NCBI GenBank assembly: GCA_022749295.1
Contig: CP062007.1
Span: forward strand, 3,526,001 to 3,590,000
DNA: 64,000 nucleotides
Source of the DNA: Flavobacteriaceae bacterium GSB9
GTDB taxonomy: Bacteria; Bacteroidota; Bacteroidia; Flavobacteriales; Flavobacteriaceae
Direction: 5' to 3'
The position numbers were made by a program, and so were the translations under genes. The first letter of the stretch is position 1; each line of letters opens with the position of its first letter. Under the pieces are notes generated by a model. That model made no database searches. It saw only the letters and a list, made by a program, of their open reading frames with translations, and was not told the origin of the DNA. This document shows, one piece after another, positions 26,015-36,704 of this stretch.

Positions 26015-29000
26015 ATGAAAAAATATATACAACTATTTATTTGGTGTGTTGCGTTATTGGTTACACATATAAATCAAGCACAACAACCCACAGTGCCAGC
26101 GGGGTATAGCATAAATCAGCTTGCTCAGGGAGGTTTGCTCGCTAATCAGGAACTAAACGGAATTGTCGCTGATCCTGTTAACGGTGATGTTTATGTGGCA
26201 ACTGTAGCTACAATCTCCACTTTTTCTAATTTTAATTTATACAAGATTTCTCCTTTTGGAGTTGTTTCGCTTTTAGGGAATTATCCATTTCAGGGATACA
26301 GTTTGGTTCAAATGAGATGGGGGCCAGATAATCAAATTTATACATTGAACGGATACAATGTCATGAAAATAAACCCTCAAAATGGAACAACTAGCATTTA
26401 TTCAACTAATTCTCCAGTTCATAGTAGAAGTCGATATGATTTAGATTTTGACGCTAATGGAAATTTAATTGTGTCTAGAGAACCAATAACCACTTTTTAT
26501 CGTATTACGCCGCCTTCGGGATCTGTTTTTTTAGGAAATACTGCCGGGTTAATAAATGGAAATCATGGAGATGCTTTTGGTATTCAACCGAATGGCAATA
26601 TAGCTGTTTATGTAGATTGTGGGGGGCAAAATAATTACACATTAAATGCATCGGGGCATATTGATGGAACTCCATTTAATGTGGCATGGGTAAGCCCGAC
26701 CAATGTGTTCAGTTCTTTGCTTACTGGTAGTTGCGCTTATAGCAATGGTGCTATTGATCCTGCAACTGGAGATATTTATAGTACTATTCTTAGAAAAAAT
26801 GGAACCCGACAAAACAGGATTTTATATACAAATGCCAATGGAGGATCATCTACACTTTTCGTGGATAATGCCTCAGGTGTTACAGATTTGGCATTTGGTC
26901 CAAGCACAAATATAGCAGGTTGCCAAAGCTTATTCTTTCTTGACACAACGTTAAATGCAGTTTTTGAAGTACCTATGAATAATTGTTGCAATCTTACAAG
27001 TGTAACAGCAACAACCACCGATGCCAACTGTTCTGATACTGATGACGGCCGTGCAGAAATAACCATTAATTTTAGTGATAGCCCAGTAGCCATAGAAGGG
27101 AGTTTAGATGGCACCAATTGGATTTCCTTACCACTTCCACAATCTAACCCATTTGTTTTACCTATAGAAAACTTACAAGCAGGAAACTATACCGTAAAAG
27201 TTCGTGAAGTGGATAACCCAGATTGCGAAGAAAGTGTTGAGTTTACAGTAGACGTAAACCCCAACTCTGTGGATGCCGATGGTGATGGCTTTACCGTTTG
27301 CGATGGCGATTGCGATGATGGTGATCCTAATATTAATCCAGATGCCGAAGAAATCTGTGATGGTATCGATAACGATTGTGATGGCGAGGTTGATGAATCT
27401 GGCGGAGAACTGTGGTTTGCCGATAATGATGGTGACGGCTTTGGTGATGCCAACGACCCCGGAACGGCCAGCTGTTATCAATTGCCCAATACTGTTGAAA
27501 ATAACGACGATTGTAACGATGGCAATAACGCCATTCACCCCTTTGCCGAAGAAGTGTGCGATGGTGTTGACAATAACTGCGATGGTACTACCGACGAAGG
27601 TTTCGATCAAGATGGTGATGGGGTAACATTATGCGCTGGTGATTGTGACGATACAAATGCTTCAATATATCCAGGGGCACCAGAAATAAGCTGTGATGGC
27701 GTGGATAACGATTGTAATCCGGCTACTCCGGATAACCAAAACCCGGTAACGGTTAATTTTGAAGTCACCGATGTCACTTATGGTCCAGTAACACCATTGG
27801 AATTTGGCGTTGATTTTATAGAGGGTACCGATTTTACCTTTGCCTCCTCAGGAAGTAACCCAGGGGAGCCTGGAGGAAAAACATATATATACACCAATTT
27901 AAGTCCAACTAATTATGGAGGCTTGTGGTTTACGTTCAACAATATTGAAAACCCACGGCATAGCAGCCAGCAACCAACAGGCTCTATGAGCTTTCATAGT
28001 TATGATGCAACAACTGGTGTGGCTACCTTTTACAGTACAGCACCATTAACTTGGACCAATCCAGCCAACGGCCAATTGCAAAGTATAAATACCCAGTTTA
28101 GATTTCAAGTGCAACCGGCAGGCGCTACGGGACCTTCGCCTATGGGTGCAGCTACGGTAGGTAGTATTCCAGCTAACATTGTTGATGGTGGTGAAGCTGG
28201 AGTACCCGGTTTGAGTTTAGATTATTCAACCTTAGATGTTAAACAACAAGGCGATTTTCAAGTGTGGTTTGCCTTCGAAGTACAAGGCACTAACGAACCT
28301 TTAACACAGTTTTACAACAATGCCAGTACACCACCAAATACCAGTTTCTTTACTTCGGTATATAGTAGTTTTTATAGTGCTGAGGATGTATGTAGTACCC
28401 CAGGTAATGAATTAACACTTACTGCTGTAGCAGATGCTAACAATGCTACGCCGTTTATTTATACGTTTAATGGAATTACAAATACTTCGGGAATATTTCC
28501 TGGTATTGCAGCAGGAACCTTTGATTATAGTGTACGTTCGGCTAATGATTGTATAACAACAGGAACCCATACTGTGGGAGCTCCAGATTTAGGCCTCTTA
28601 GTACCTATCCCAGATGTTGCCAACTTACCTGATGTAGAGGCCGAATGTGAAGTGAAGCAAATTACAGCGCCAACCGCAACCGATGCTTGTGGCGTACAAT
28701 ATGTTGGTGTTGCAGATATGGTATTGCCAATAACATCCCAAGGAATAACTGAAATAACCTGGACATATACATTTAACGGAGGTACTGTTACACAAACTCA
28801 AAATGTGATTATCAATGACGTTACACCTCCAACAATAGTTTGTACTCCTATGAATGTTGATAACGATGAAGGACTTTGTGAGGCTTATGTGGAGGTTGTA
28901 CCTCCAAGTGTGAGCGATAATTGTAATATTGGATCGACAGCTTTGGATTTTGATGGAAGTAACGATTATATAAGCGTGTCTAATTACCCCCACTTGACTA

Positions 29001-32000
29001 ATTTCACCTTAGAAGCTTGGGTGAATCCTACCTATATTCATTCTGAAGGTTATAGGTCTATTATAAGCAAGGGGTCTGTATTTGGAACTAACTATAACTT
29101 TGATTTTGGATTGCGTAATAATTGGAGAAATAATAAGTACACTTTATATTTCTATCTCCATAATGGAAGCTCTTTAGGAGGGTATGCTATAGAAATAGTT
29201 GATACGCCCAATACTTGGACACATGTTGCTGCAAGTTTTGATGATAATACAAATGAGGTTATCTTATATCAAAATGGCCAAGAATTAGGAAGGTCTATTT
29301 TGCCAGTTGGTCCTGGTAATGGCGTTTCAGAACTAAGATTAGGTCACCCATATAGTACAGCTGGACAAGGAGAACCTTATACAGGTCAAATTGATGAGGT
29401 ACGTATTTGGAATCGCACCTTATCTGGTAACGAAATTTTAAGTGGTTATAATAAAATTTTAACAGGAAGTGAATCTGGGCTTAGTTCGTATTATAATTTT
29501 GAAGATGGTGTTGGTAGTACAACATTAGCTGATGGAACAACAAATAGTTACACTGGAACTCTAACCAATATGGATCCCGCTACCGATTGGGTCGCTTCTT
29601 CGGCATCAATTTCACCTGTTAGCTTAACCAATTCAATAACAGGAACTGGAGATGCTTCGGGAATTTTCCCTGTTGGGGAAACAGAAATTACCTGGACGGC
29701 TACCGATGCAAATGGTAATAACAACACTTGCATACAGACTATAACCGTAGAAGATAAGGAAGCACCTATAGCCATAGCACAAGATATTACTCTTGAGTTG
29801 GATGAAAATGGACAAGCTTTAATAACTGCCGAGCAAGTTAATAATGGCAGTACAGATAATTGTGAGATACAAAGTATATCTATTAATAAGAATAGTTTTT
29901 CATGTGAAGATATTGAAGCAGAAAGTAATAATTATGCATTAGATTTTGATGGTGTTGATGATTATGTTGACTTACCAAACCCAATAACTCTACCTGAACA
30001 ATTCTCTATTGAAGCTATGGTAAAGATAAATTCTCAAACTGGTCAATTCCAGATTCTAAGTAATTGTGATGATCCTAATTCAAGTTGTGGAGGTGGAGAT
30101 TATAAAGGTATTTGGTTTAGAGTTATCAATGGAGCAATAAATATTACCACTTCACCATCTGCTATACAAACAAGAGGTATTATCTATACAGCAACAACAC
30201 AATTGAATATTAATGAATGGTATCATGTTGCAGCAGTAGTAAACACATCGTCAAATTCTGCTAAAATTTATTATAATGGTGTAGAACAATCAACAACCAA
30301 TCAATTATTTGGTTCAGGAGGCTTTTCAAGTTCCCATACACCTTATATAGGAGCACAATATGCTAACTATGATTCAGCAATATCCAGTTTTTTTAACGGA
30401 CAATTAGATGATATAAGAGTGTGGAATTATGTAATAACACCAGCTGACATTCAAAACAGAATGAATATTGGTTTATTAGGAAACGAAACCGGTTTAATAG
30501 CTTATTATAATCTCAATGAGGGTGAAAATATAGTTGCTCAAGATAAGTCTATTAATGTAAATAACGGGACCTTAACAAACATGGATCCCTCATCCGATTG
30601 GGTTACTGGTGTTCCTGGATTAGGGAATGCTGGTTCTCAGGTAACCTTAACTGTTAACGACATTCATGGTAACTCATCAACTGCAACTGCAAATATTATA
30701 GTTGAAGATAATTTGGCACCTGAAGTTGTTGGTCAAAATATAGAAGTCACTTTAACGGCAAGTGGTACGGTTAGTATTATATCTGATGATGTTTTAGTGA
30801 GTGGTTCAGACAATTGTGGACCTGTAACTTATAGCATAAGCCAAGATACTTTTGGCGCTCAAGATGCCTTAAATAGCCCTGTTACCATTGAATTAATTGG
30901 AACCGATCCAAGTGGTAATGAAACTAGTGTGCCAGTTGAGGTAACGGTTATTGATCCCGTACCAAATGCCCTATGTCAATCTATTACAGTGTATTTAGAT
31001 GAAAATGGAACAGTAAGCATTGCACCTGAAGATATAGATGCTGGTTCTAATTCGGTAGTAGGTATAGGTAGTTTAAGTTTAGATAATGATACTTTTACTT
31101 GTGAGAATATTGGTGAGAATACAGTAGTCCTTACCGTGACAAGTACTTTAGGGGCACAAGCAAGCTGTGAGGCTATGGTAACGGTTAAAGACGAGGCACC
31201 TCCTATAGTATTAACCAAAAATATCGATGTATATCTGGATGCCAACGGTGCGGCGAGCATCGTACCGACGGATGTTGACGATGGCTCAACGGACAACTGC
31301 AGTATTGCAGATTATGCTTTGGATATTGATAGCTTTGATTGTTCGGATATTGCCAACAACCCCATTGTGGTGACCTTAACGGTAACCGATGTTAACGGCA
31401 ACAGCGACAGTGCGACGGCGAACGTGACGGTGCACGACGATGTAAAACCCATAGTGGTTACCCAGGACATCGACGTCTACCTGGACGCCAATGGTCAGGC
31501 CGGTATCGTTCCCTTGGATGTGGACGATGGTTCCACGGATAATTGCGGCATAGCGGGCTACGCCCTGGACATCGACAGCTTCGGTTGCGGTGACATAGCG
31601 AACAATCCAATCGTGGTAACCTTAACGGTAATCGATGTCAATGGCAACAGCGACAGTGCTCCGGCCAATGTAACGGTGCATGACGATGTGAAACCAACAG
31701 TCATTACGAAAAACATCGATGTGTATCTGGATGCTAACGGAGCGGCGAACATCGTTCCGACCGACGCAGACGATGGTTCAACAGACAACTGTAGTATTGC
31801 GAGCTATGCCTTGGATATTGATAGTTTTGATTGTTCGGATATTGCCAACAACCCCATTGTGGTGACCTTGACGGTAACCGATGTGAATGGCAACAGCGAC
31901 AGTGCTCTGGCCAATGTAACGGTACACGATGATGTGAAACCAACAGTCATTACGAAAAACATCGATGTGTATCTAGATGCCAATGGTCAGGCGGGTATCG

Positions 32001-35000
32001 TACCTACAGACGTAGATGATGGTTCAATAGACAATTGTGGCATTGCGAGCTATGCTTTGGATATCGATAGTTTTGATTGTGCTGATATCACCAATAATCC
32101 GATTGTGGTGACCCTAATGGTAACGGATGTGAATGGCAATAGCGACAGTGCTCCGGCCAACGTAACTGTTCACGATAATATTTTGCCTATAGCCCTTACC
32201 CAAGATATTATAGTGCAATTGGATAATAATGGACTTGGTATAGCAACTCCTGAGGCTGTAGATAATGGCAGTAAAGATAATTGTGGTATTCAGAACCTAT
32301 CACTGAGTCAAACACAATTTGATTGTAATTCAATTGGAGCTAATGAGGTGGAATTAACGGTAACTGATGTCAACGGAAATATTGCAACCGAAAATGCTAT
32401 TATTACGGTAGAAGATAATGTGGCTCCAAATACCTTATGTATTTCCAGTGGTGGTGGAGTTGTTAAAGCAGCCTATGTGCGCGCACAGGCGCGAGAGCCC
32501 TGGTTTTCCAATACAAATCCAGAGCATATGGATGCGGTTTTTGGGGCAGGCAATTGGGATTTATTGTTTTATGAAACAGTAAATCCAAATACATTGTTAA
32601 ATGGAGATTACAATTTCATTTACATGGAAGGAGGAGATAGTAATGCCTTAGAAATGAAAACATTCGTGGATGCTAATATCACAACTATGGAACAATATGT
32701 TTCTGATGGAAATGTTTTGTTCTTGAATGCAGCTCCAAATGAAGGAGGTAATATGAATTGGGGATTTGGAGGGGTTGTCTTAAAATATCCAAATTATATT
32801 TCTACTGTTAAGGTTGTTGATAATCACCCGGTTCTATCAAACCCCACTGTAGTGGGACAAAACTACAGTGGTAACTTTTTTTCCCATTCTATAATTTGTC
32901 CAGCGACTTTAAGTGCCTCTTTAATTATTCATGATGCCAATGATTTAAGTAGACATACTCTGGTAGAGGCCAGTTACGGACAGGGCCACGTATTATTCGG
33001 AGGAATGACAACAACAAATTTTCACAGCCCTCAGCCAGATGCGACAAATCTTAGAAGAAATATTCTTTATTATGCATCTGGTAAAATAAATACAAATTTA
33101 GTTGTGCAATTGCCTGCATCGGGAGTTCTAAATATTGGCCCAGATTTAATAGACGCTGGTTCTACGGATGCTTGTGGGATATTAAAACGAGAGGTGTTTC
33201 CGAGTGAATTGAGTTGCTCTGATGTTGGAGAAAAGGAAATTACTTTAGTTGTTACAGATGTAAATGGAAATTCTTCGTCTTGTAACTCTACAATTAGTGT
33301 TATAGACAATATACCTCCTATAGCTCTTTGTAAGAATGCCACTGTGCAGTTGGATGCTCTCGGCTTGGGCAGTATCACCACAGCGGATATCGACAACGGC
33401 AGTAACGATGCCTGCGGCATCAAAAACCTGACCTTGGATACGACTGATTTTACCTGTGCCGACATTGGGGACAATATGGTTACCCTTACAGTTGAGGACA
33501 ACAATGGGAACACATCGACCTGTACGGCTACGGTCACGGTAATCGACAACATTAAGCCCATAGTTATGACCCAAAATATTGATGTGTATCTAGATGCCAA
33601 TGGTCAGGCGAGTATCGTACCGACCGATGTGGATGATGGTTCAACGGACAACTGCGTCATTGCGAGCTATGCTTTGGATATTGATAGCTTTGATTGTTCG
33701 GATATTGCCAACAACCCCATTGTGGTGACCTTGACGGTAACCGATGTGAATGGCAACAGCGATAGTGCTCCGGCCAATGTAACGGTACACGACGAAGTGA
33801 AACCAACAGTTATTACGAAAAACATCGATGTATATCTTGATGCCAACGGTGTGGCGAGCATCGTACCGACGGATGTTGACGATGGCTCAACGGACAACTG
33901 CGCCCTTGCAGATTATGCTCTGGATATTGATAGCTTTAGTTGTTCGGATATTGCCAACAACCCCATTGTGATCACCTTAACGGTAACGGATGTGAATGGC
34001 AATAGCGACAGTGCTCCGGCCAATGTAACGGTGCACGACGAAGTGAAACCAACAGTTATTACGAAAAACATCGATGTGTATTTGGATGCCAACGGTGTGG
34101 CGAGCATCGTACCGACGGATGTTGACGATGGCTCAACGGACAACTGCGGTATTGCAGATTATGCTTTGGATATTGATAGCTTTGATTGTTCTGATATTGC
34201 CAACAACCCGATTGTGGTGACTTTAACGGTAACCGATGTCAATGGCAACAGCGACAGTGCTCCGGCGAACGTTACGGTGCATGACGATGTGAAACCAATA
34301 GTCATTACGAAAAACATAGATGTATATCTGGATGCCAACGGTGCGGCGAGCATCGTTCCGACGGATGTTGACGATGGCTCAACGGACAACTGCAGCATTG
34401 CGGATTATGCTTTGGATATTGATAGCTTTGATTGTTCGGATATTGCCAACAACCCCATTGTGGTGACCTTGACGGTAACCGATTTCAATGGCAACAGCGA
34501 TAGCAAAACGGCGAATGTAACGGTGCACGATGATGTAAAACCTATTATTACATGCGTTTTAAATCAAGAACGTTATGTTGATCCATACCAAACATATTAC
34601 ACCATTGACGGAACAGAATTTAACGCAACGGCTAACGATAATTGCGGCATTAATACAATCACTTATGTTGGAGGATCTCCAAGCACCTATGGAACTACTA
34701 TGGATGGAGTGCAATTAGATTTGGGAAGTAATGTCATGACTTGGACAGCACTTGATGTTAACGGGAACTCTTCAACTTGTACGACTACTGTGTTAGTTAA
34801 AAAACGTCCTACCACCTTAATATATACAGGAGACTTGGATGAGCAATATTCAGACAGTGTAGATTTATCTGCTACATTAACAGATGATGTTTCCAATATA
34901 GGTGTAGCAGGAAAAACAATAAAGTTTATTATTGGTAGTCAAAGCACTACAGCTACCACGAATGCTAATGGTATTGCTTCGACAACCTTAATATTAACAC

Positions 35001-36232
35001 AAAATCCTGACAACATTTATACGGTTGAAACCGAATTTTTAGAAGATGCCAGTTATTTAGGCAGTACTGATTCTGATGCTTTTGATATAACACAAGAGAA
35101 TTCTAATGTTAATTATATAGGGAATGAGATAACAGCAACTCAGAGTACTACTAATTTAACTGCAATTTTAGATTTAAGAGTCTCGATACAGGATATATTG
35201 GACGCTCATAGGGGTGATATCCAAAATGCAACAGTGTCGTTTGTGTTGGATGGAACAATAATTATGGCAGCAACACCAATTAGTCAGTTGGTAGATTCTC
35301 ATACAGGTATTATTTCTATGGCTCATACTGTTGAGTTGTCTAAACAAAGTACATCCGAAACCTATACCTTAGAAATATTGGTAGATGGATATTATATTGG
35401 GTCAGACCAAACAGTAATCACAGTATATGTGCCAGAAGGGGACTTTATAACTGGTGGTGGACACATCATTCCAACGTCATCAGCAGGAACCTATCCTTCC
35501 ACTCTAGGAACCAAAACAAACTTTGGTTTTAATGTGAAGTTTAATAAGAGAGGAACCAAACTTCAAGGGAAATTAAATTTTATATGGAGAAGTGGTGGAA
35601 GAGTTTATCAAGCAAAATCAAATGCAACGGACGCATTGGGAATAGATATTCAAAGTGAAGATTTGATGTATGCTGTGTTTACCTCTAAATGTAATTATAG
35701 GGATATAACCGACCCTCTCAATCCAATTTCTTTGGGAGGAAATAAAATCATGCACGTTAAGATGACCGATAAAGGGGAGCCAGGTGATAATGATGAAATA
35801 AGCTTTGCTCTCTGGGATGGAAATGAATTATTGTATGCTAGTAATTGGACTGGTGTTAATACAATTAAGCAAGTTCTAAATGGTGGAAATTTGGTGGTTC
35901 ATAGCGGATTTAGTTTAGGTGATGCCAGTGGAGGAATAGCTAAGCAAGAAACCGTTGAACTTTTAGATAACGAAGAGTTTACAATTGAAGGCATAGTTGT
36001 GAAGTCTTGGCCTAATCCTTCTGATGCTCATTTTAATTTAAAAGTAAATTCTAGTAACCTTATTGATAATGTCCAAATTAATGTTTTTGATGTTACAAAT
36101 AAATTAGTTCATGTAGGGTCTCTTCTTATTAATGAAACCTATTATTTTGGAGAAGATTTAGAAGCAGGAACCTACGTGGTTTGGTTAAAACAAGGCGATA
36201 AAGTTCAACAAGTGAGATTGGTTAAGTATTAG
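26015..36232 (+). CDS. Giant T9SS-secreted modular surface protein with LamG-like modules and HYR-type repeats
   Basis: A 3405-residue protein with a signal peptide. Order of parts: propeller-like region (about 30-330); Asp-rich calcium-type repeats such as DADGDGFTVCDGDCDDGDPN and ICDGIDNDCDG (about 417-562); HYR-like modules; two LamG-like modules (about 976-1150 and 1306-1490); four 82-residue repeats (1730-2057); a glutamine-amidotransferase-like insert (about 2142-2357); four more 82-residue repeats (2515-2842); Ig-like region (about 2930-3140); and a C-terminal T9SS sorting domain (PNPSDAHFNLKV to the end). The N-terminal part resembles MopE-type metal-binding repeats. The role is probably adhesion or gliding-related surface binding. 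The repeats make the gene prone to length change and assembly collapse. Confidence 0.88.
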   Translation: MKKYIQLFIWCVALLVTHINQAQQPTVPAGYSINQLAQGGLLANQELNGIVADPVNGDVYVATVATISTFSNFNLYKISPFGVVSLLGNYPFQGYSLVQMRWGPDNQIYTLNGYNVMKINPQNGTTSIYSTNSPVHSRSRYDLDFDANGNLIVSREPITTFYRITPPSGSVFLGNTAGLINGNHGDAFGIQPNGNIAVYVDCGGQNNYTLNASGHIDGTPFNVAWVSPTNVFSSLLTGSCAYSNGAIDPATGDIYSTILRKNGTRQNRILYTNANGGSSTLFVDNASGVTDLAFGPSTNIAGCQSLFFLDTTLNAVFEVPMNNCCNLTSVTATTTDANCSDTDDGRAEITINFSDSPVAIEGSLDGTNWISLPLPQSNPFVLPIENLQAGNYTVKVREVDNPDCEESVEFTVDVNPNSVDADGDGFTVCDGDCDDGDPNINPDAEEICDGIDNDCDGEVDESGGELWFADNDGDGFGDANDPGTASCYQLPNTVENNDDCNDGNNAIHPFAEEVCDGVDNNCDGTTDEGFDQDGDGVTLCAGDCDDTNASIYPGAPEISCDGVDNDCNPATPDNQNPVTVNFEVTDVTYGPVTPLEFGVDFIEGTDFTFASSGSNPGEPGGKTYIYTNLSPTNYGGLWFTFNNIENPRHSSQQPTGSMSFHSYDATTGVATFYSTAPLTWTNPANGQLQSINTQFRFQVQPAGATGPSPMGAATVGSIPANIVDGGEAGVPGLSLDYSTLDVKQQGDFQVWFAFEVQGTNEPLTQFYNNASTPPNTSFFTSVYSSFYSAEDVCSTPGNELTLTAVADANNATPFIYTFNGITNTSGIFPGIAAGTFDYSVRSANDCITTGTHTVGAPDLGLLVPIPDVANLPDVEAECEVKQITAPTATDACGVQYVGVADMVLPITSQGITEITWTYTFNGGTVTQTQNVIINDVTPPTIVCTPMNVDNDEGLCEAYVEVVPPSVSDNCNIGSTALDFDGSNDYISVSNYPHLTNFTLEAWVNPTYIHSEGYRSIISKGSVFGTNYNFDFGLRNNWRNNKYTLYFYLHNGSSLGGYAIEIVDTPNTWTHVAASFDDNTNEVILYQNGQELGRSILPVGPGNGVSELRLGHPYSTAGQGEPYTGQIDEVRIWNRTLSGNEILSGYNKILTGSESGLSSYYNFEDGVGSTTLADGTTNSYTGTLTNMDPATDWVASSASISPVSLTNSITGTGDASGIFPVGETEITWTATDANGNNNTCIQTITVEDKEAPIAIAQDITLELDENGQALITAEQVNNGSTDNCEIQSISINKNSFSCEDIEAESNNYALDFDGVDDYVDLPNPITLPEQFSIEAMVKINSQTGQFQILSNCDDPNSSCGGGDYKGIWFRVINGAINITTSPSAIQTRGIIYTATTQLNINEWYHVAAVVNTSSNSAKIYYNGVEQSTTNQLFGSGGFSSSHTPYIGAQYANYDSAISSFFNGQLDDIRVWNYVITPADIQNRMNIGLLGNETGLIAYYNLNEGENIVAQDKSINVNNGTLTNMDPSSDWVTGVPGLGNAGSQVTLTVNDIHGNSSTATANIIVEDNLAPEVVGQNIEVTLTASGTVSIISDDVLVSGSDNCGPVTYSISQDTFGAQDALNSPVTIELIGTDPSGNETSVPVEVTVIDPVPNALCQSITVYLDENGTVSIAPEDIDAGSNSVVGIGSLSLDNDTFTCENIGENTVVLTVTSTLGAQASCEAMVTVKDEAPPIVLTKNIDVYLDANGAASIVPTDVDDGSTDNCSIADYALDIDSFDCSDIANNPIVVTLTVTDVNGNSDSATANVTVHDDVKPIVVTQDIDVYLDANGQAGIVPLDVDDGSTDNCGIAGYALDIDSFGCGDIANNPIVVTLTVIDVNGNSDSAPANVTVHDDVKPTVITKNIDVYLDANGAANIVPTDADDGSTDNCSIASYALDIDSFDCSDIANNPIVVTLTVTDVNGNSDSALANVTVHDDVKPTVITKNIDVYLDANGQAGIVPTDVDDGSIDNCGIASYALDIDSFDCADITNNPIVVTLMVTDVNGNSDSAPANVTVHDNILPIALTQDIIVQLDNNGLGIATPEAVDNGSKDNCGIQNLSLSQTQFDCNSIGANEVELTVTDVNGNIATENAIITVEDNVAPNTLCISSGGGVVKAAYVRAQAREPWFSNTNPEHMDAVFGAGNWDLLFYETVNPNTLLNGDYNFIYMEGGDSNALEMKTFVDANITTMEQYVSDGNVLFLNAAPNEGGNMNWGFGGVVLKYPNYISTVKVVDNHPVLSNPTVVGQNYSGNFFSHSIICPATLSASLIIHDANDLSRHTLVEASYGQGHVLFGGMTTTNFHSPQPDATNLRRNILYYASGKINTNLVVQLPASGVLNIGPDLIDAGSTDACGILKREVFPSELSCSDVGEKEITLVVTDVNGNSSSCNSTISVIDNIPPIALCKNATVQLDALGLGSITTADIDNGSNDACGIKNLTLDTTDFTCADIGDNMVTLTVEDNNGNTSTCTATVTVIDNIKPIVMTQNIDVYLDANGQASIVPTDVDDGSTDNCVIASYALDIDSFDCSDIANNPIVVTLTVTDVNGNSDSAPANVTVHDEVKPTVITKNIDVYLDANGVASIVPTDVDDGSTDNCALADYALDIDSFSCSDIANNPIVITLTVTDVNGNSDSAPANVTVHDEVKPTVITKNIDVYLDANGVASIVPTDVDDGSTDNCGIADYALDIDSFDCSDIANNPIVVTLTVTDVNGNSDSAPANVTVHDDVKPIVITKNIDVYLDANGAASIVPTDVDDGSTDNCSIADYALDIDSFDCSDIANNPIVVTLTVTDFNGNSDSKTANVTVHDDVKPIITCVLNQERYVDPYQTYYTIDGTEFNATANDNCGINTITYVGGSPSTYGTTMDGVQLDLGSNVMTWTALDVNGNSSTCTTTVLVKKRPTTLIYTGDLDEQYSDSVDLSATLTDDVSNIGVAGKTIKFIIGSQSTTATTNANGIASTTLILTQNPDNIYTVETEFLEDASYLGSTDSDAFDITQENSNVNYIGNEITATQSTTNLTAILDLRVSIQDILDAHRGDIQNATVSFVLDGTIIMAATPISQLVDSHTGIISMAHTVELSKQSTSETYTLEILVDGYYIGSDQTVITVYVPEGDFITGGGHIIPTSSAGTYPSTLGTKTNFGFNVKFNKRGTKLQGKLNFIWRSGGRVYQAKSNATDALGIDIQSEDLMYAVFTSKCNYRDITDPLNPISLGGNKIMHVKMTDKGEPGDNDEISFALWDGNELLYASNWTGVNTIKQVLNGGNLVVHSGFSLGDASGGIAKQETVELLDNEEFTIEGIVVKSWPNPSDAHFNLKVNSSNLIDNVQINVFDVTNKLVHVGSLLINETYYFGEDLEAGTYVVWLKQGDKVQQVRLVKY
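31202..32185 (+). repeat. Tandem 246-bp repeats, block 1 (four units)
   Basis: Units start at 31202, 31448, 31694 and 31940, exactly 246 bases apart, each coding an 82-residue module beginning PxVxTxxIDVYLDANG and ending NVTVHDDVK. A diverged fifth unit follows from 32186. Identity is high at the DNA level, so recent amplification or gene conversion is likely. Confidence 0.95.
33557..34540 (+). repeat. Tandem 246-bp repeats, block 2 (four units)
   Basis: Units start at 33557, 33803, 34049 and 34295, again exactly 246 bases apart and close in sequence to block 1, although about 1.4 kb of unrelated or diverged code lies between the blocks. A diverged unit precedes it from about 33317. Confidence 0.95.
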
Positions 36233-36280
36233 AGTTTAAATTTTAAAAAGAAAAGCCAAGTAATTATTGGTAGTATCGCA

Positions 36281-36453
36281 CAAAGTGTGTAAAGTATAAA
36301 ATATCGAGGGTTCCTGCTCTCGATATTTTTTTGTTTAATTTTAAAATTTACACACTTATGAAGAAAGAAGATTTTCTAAACGACGATTTTTTAAAACAGT
36401 TCAAAACAGGAGACGAACTGACCTCTTTTCTAAAATCCATCTACCGAGAATAA
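36281..36453 (+). pseudogene. IS256-type transposase remnant (first 31 codons and one end)
   Basis: ATG at 36358 opens 31 codons (MKKEDFLNDDFLKQFKTG...SIYRE, TAA at 36451) that match the start of IS256-family transposases of flavobacteria; the remaining protein is missing. Upstream, GTGTGTAAAGT near 36286 and TTTACACACTT just before the ATG are opposed, as at the end of such an element. The hairpin at 36300-36332 lies between them. No other gene is seen in 36454-36704. Confidence 0.6.
36300..36332 (+). terminator. Hairpin with T tract after the giant surface-protein gene
   Basis: AATATCGAG and CTCGATATT form a 9-bp stem around GGTTCCTGCT and run into seven T. It lies 68 bases after the stop codon and inside the IS-remnant leader, so it either ends the surface-protein transcript or belonged to the IS. 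Confidence 0.6.
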
Positions 36454-36704
36454 CGCTATTCTAAAGTTTATATTTTTCCTAAATTCATGAAACTAATAAG
36501 TTACAGATGTGTTTTCACATGGCTAAACTTAAATAAGTAAAAGATTTAGAGCATATATATAGCATTAAAATTAGCGATTTAAATTAGAAAAAATACTTTG
36601 GAACCCAGATAATCATTTAAATGGTTTTTTGTATCCTTATGTACTTATAATGTCATAAATTGACTTAAATAACAGATTTTAGAGAGGAATTTATAAGTAA
36701 TAAA

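Noticed and set aside
28625-28993. Minus-strand frames of 100-140 codons opposite the giant surface-protein gene
   Set aside because: They have low-complexity composition and no start signals, and lie opposite a strong coding frame. They are shadows.
31558-34398. A set of very similar minus-strand reading frames of about 76 codons starting MSVEPSS
   Set aside because: They are mirror frames of the 246-bp repeats in the giant surface protein. Their similarity comes from the sense repeats, and no signals accompany them.
31202-34540. Regular 246-bp periodicity considered as a CRISPR-like array
   Set aside because: The units are adjacent with no spacers and are translated as part of one long protein.
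36358-36453. 31-codon reading frame as a real small gene
   Set aside because: It matches the start of IS256-type transposases and breaks off, so it is a remnant.
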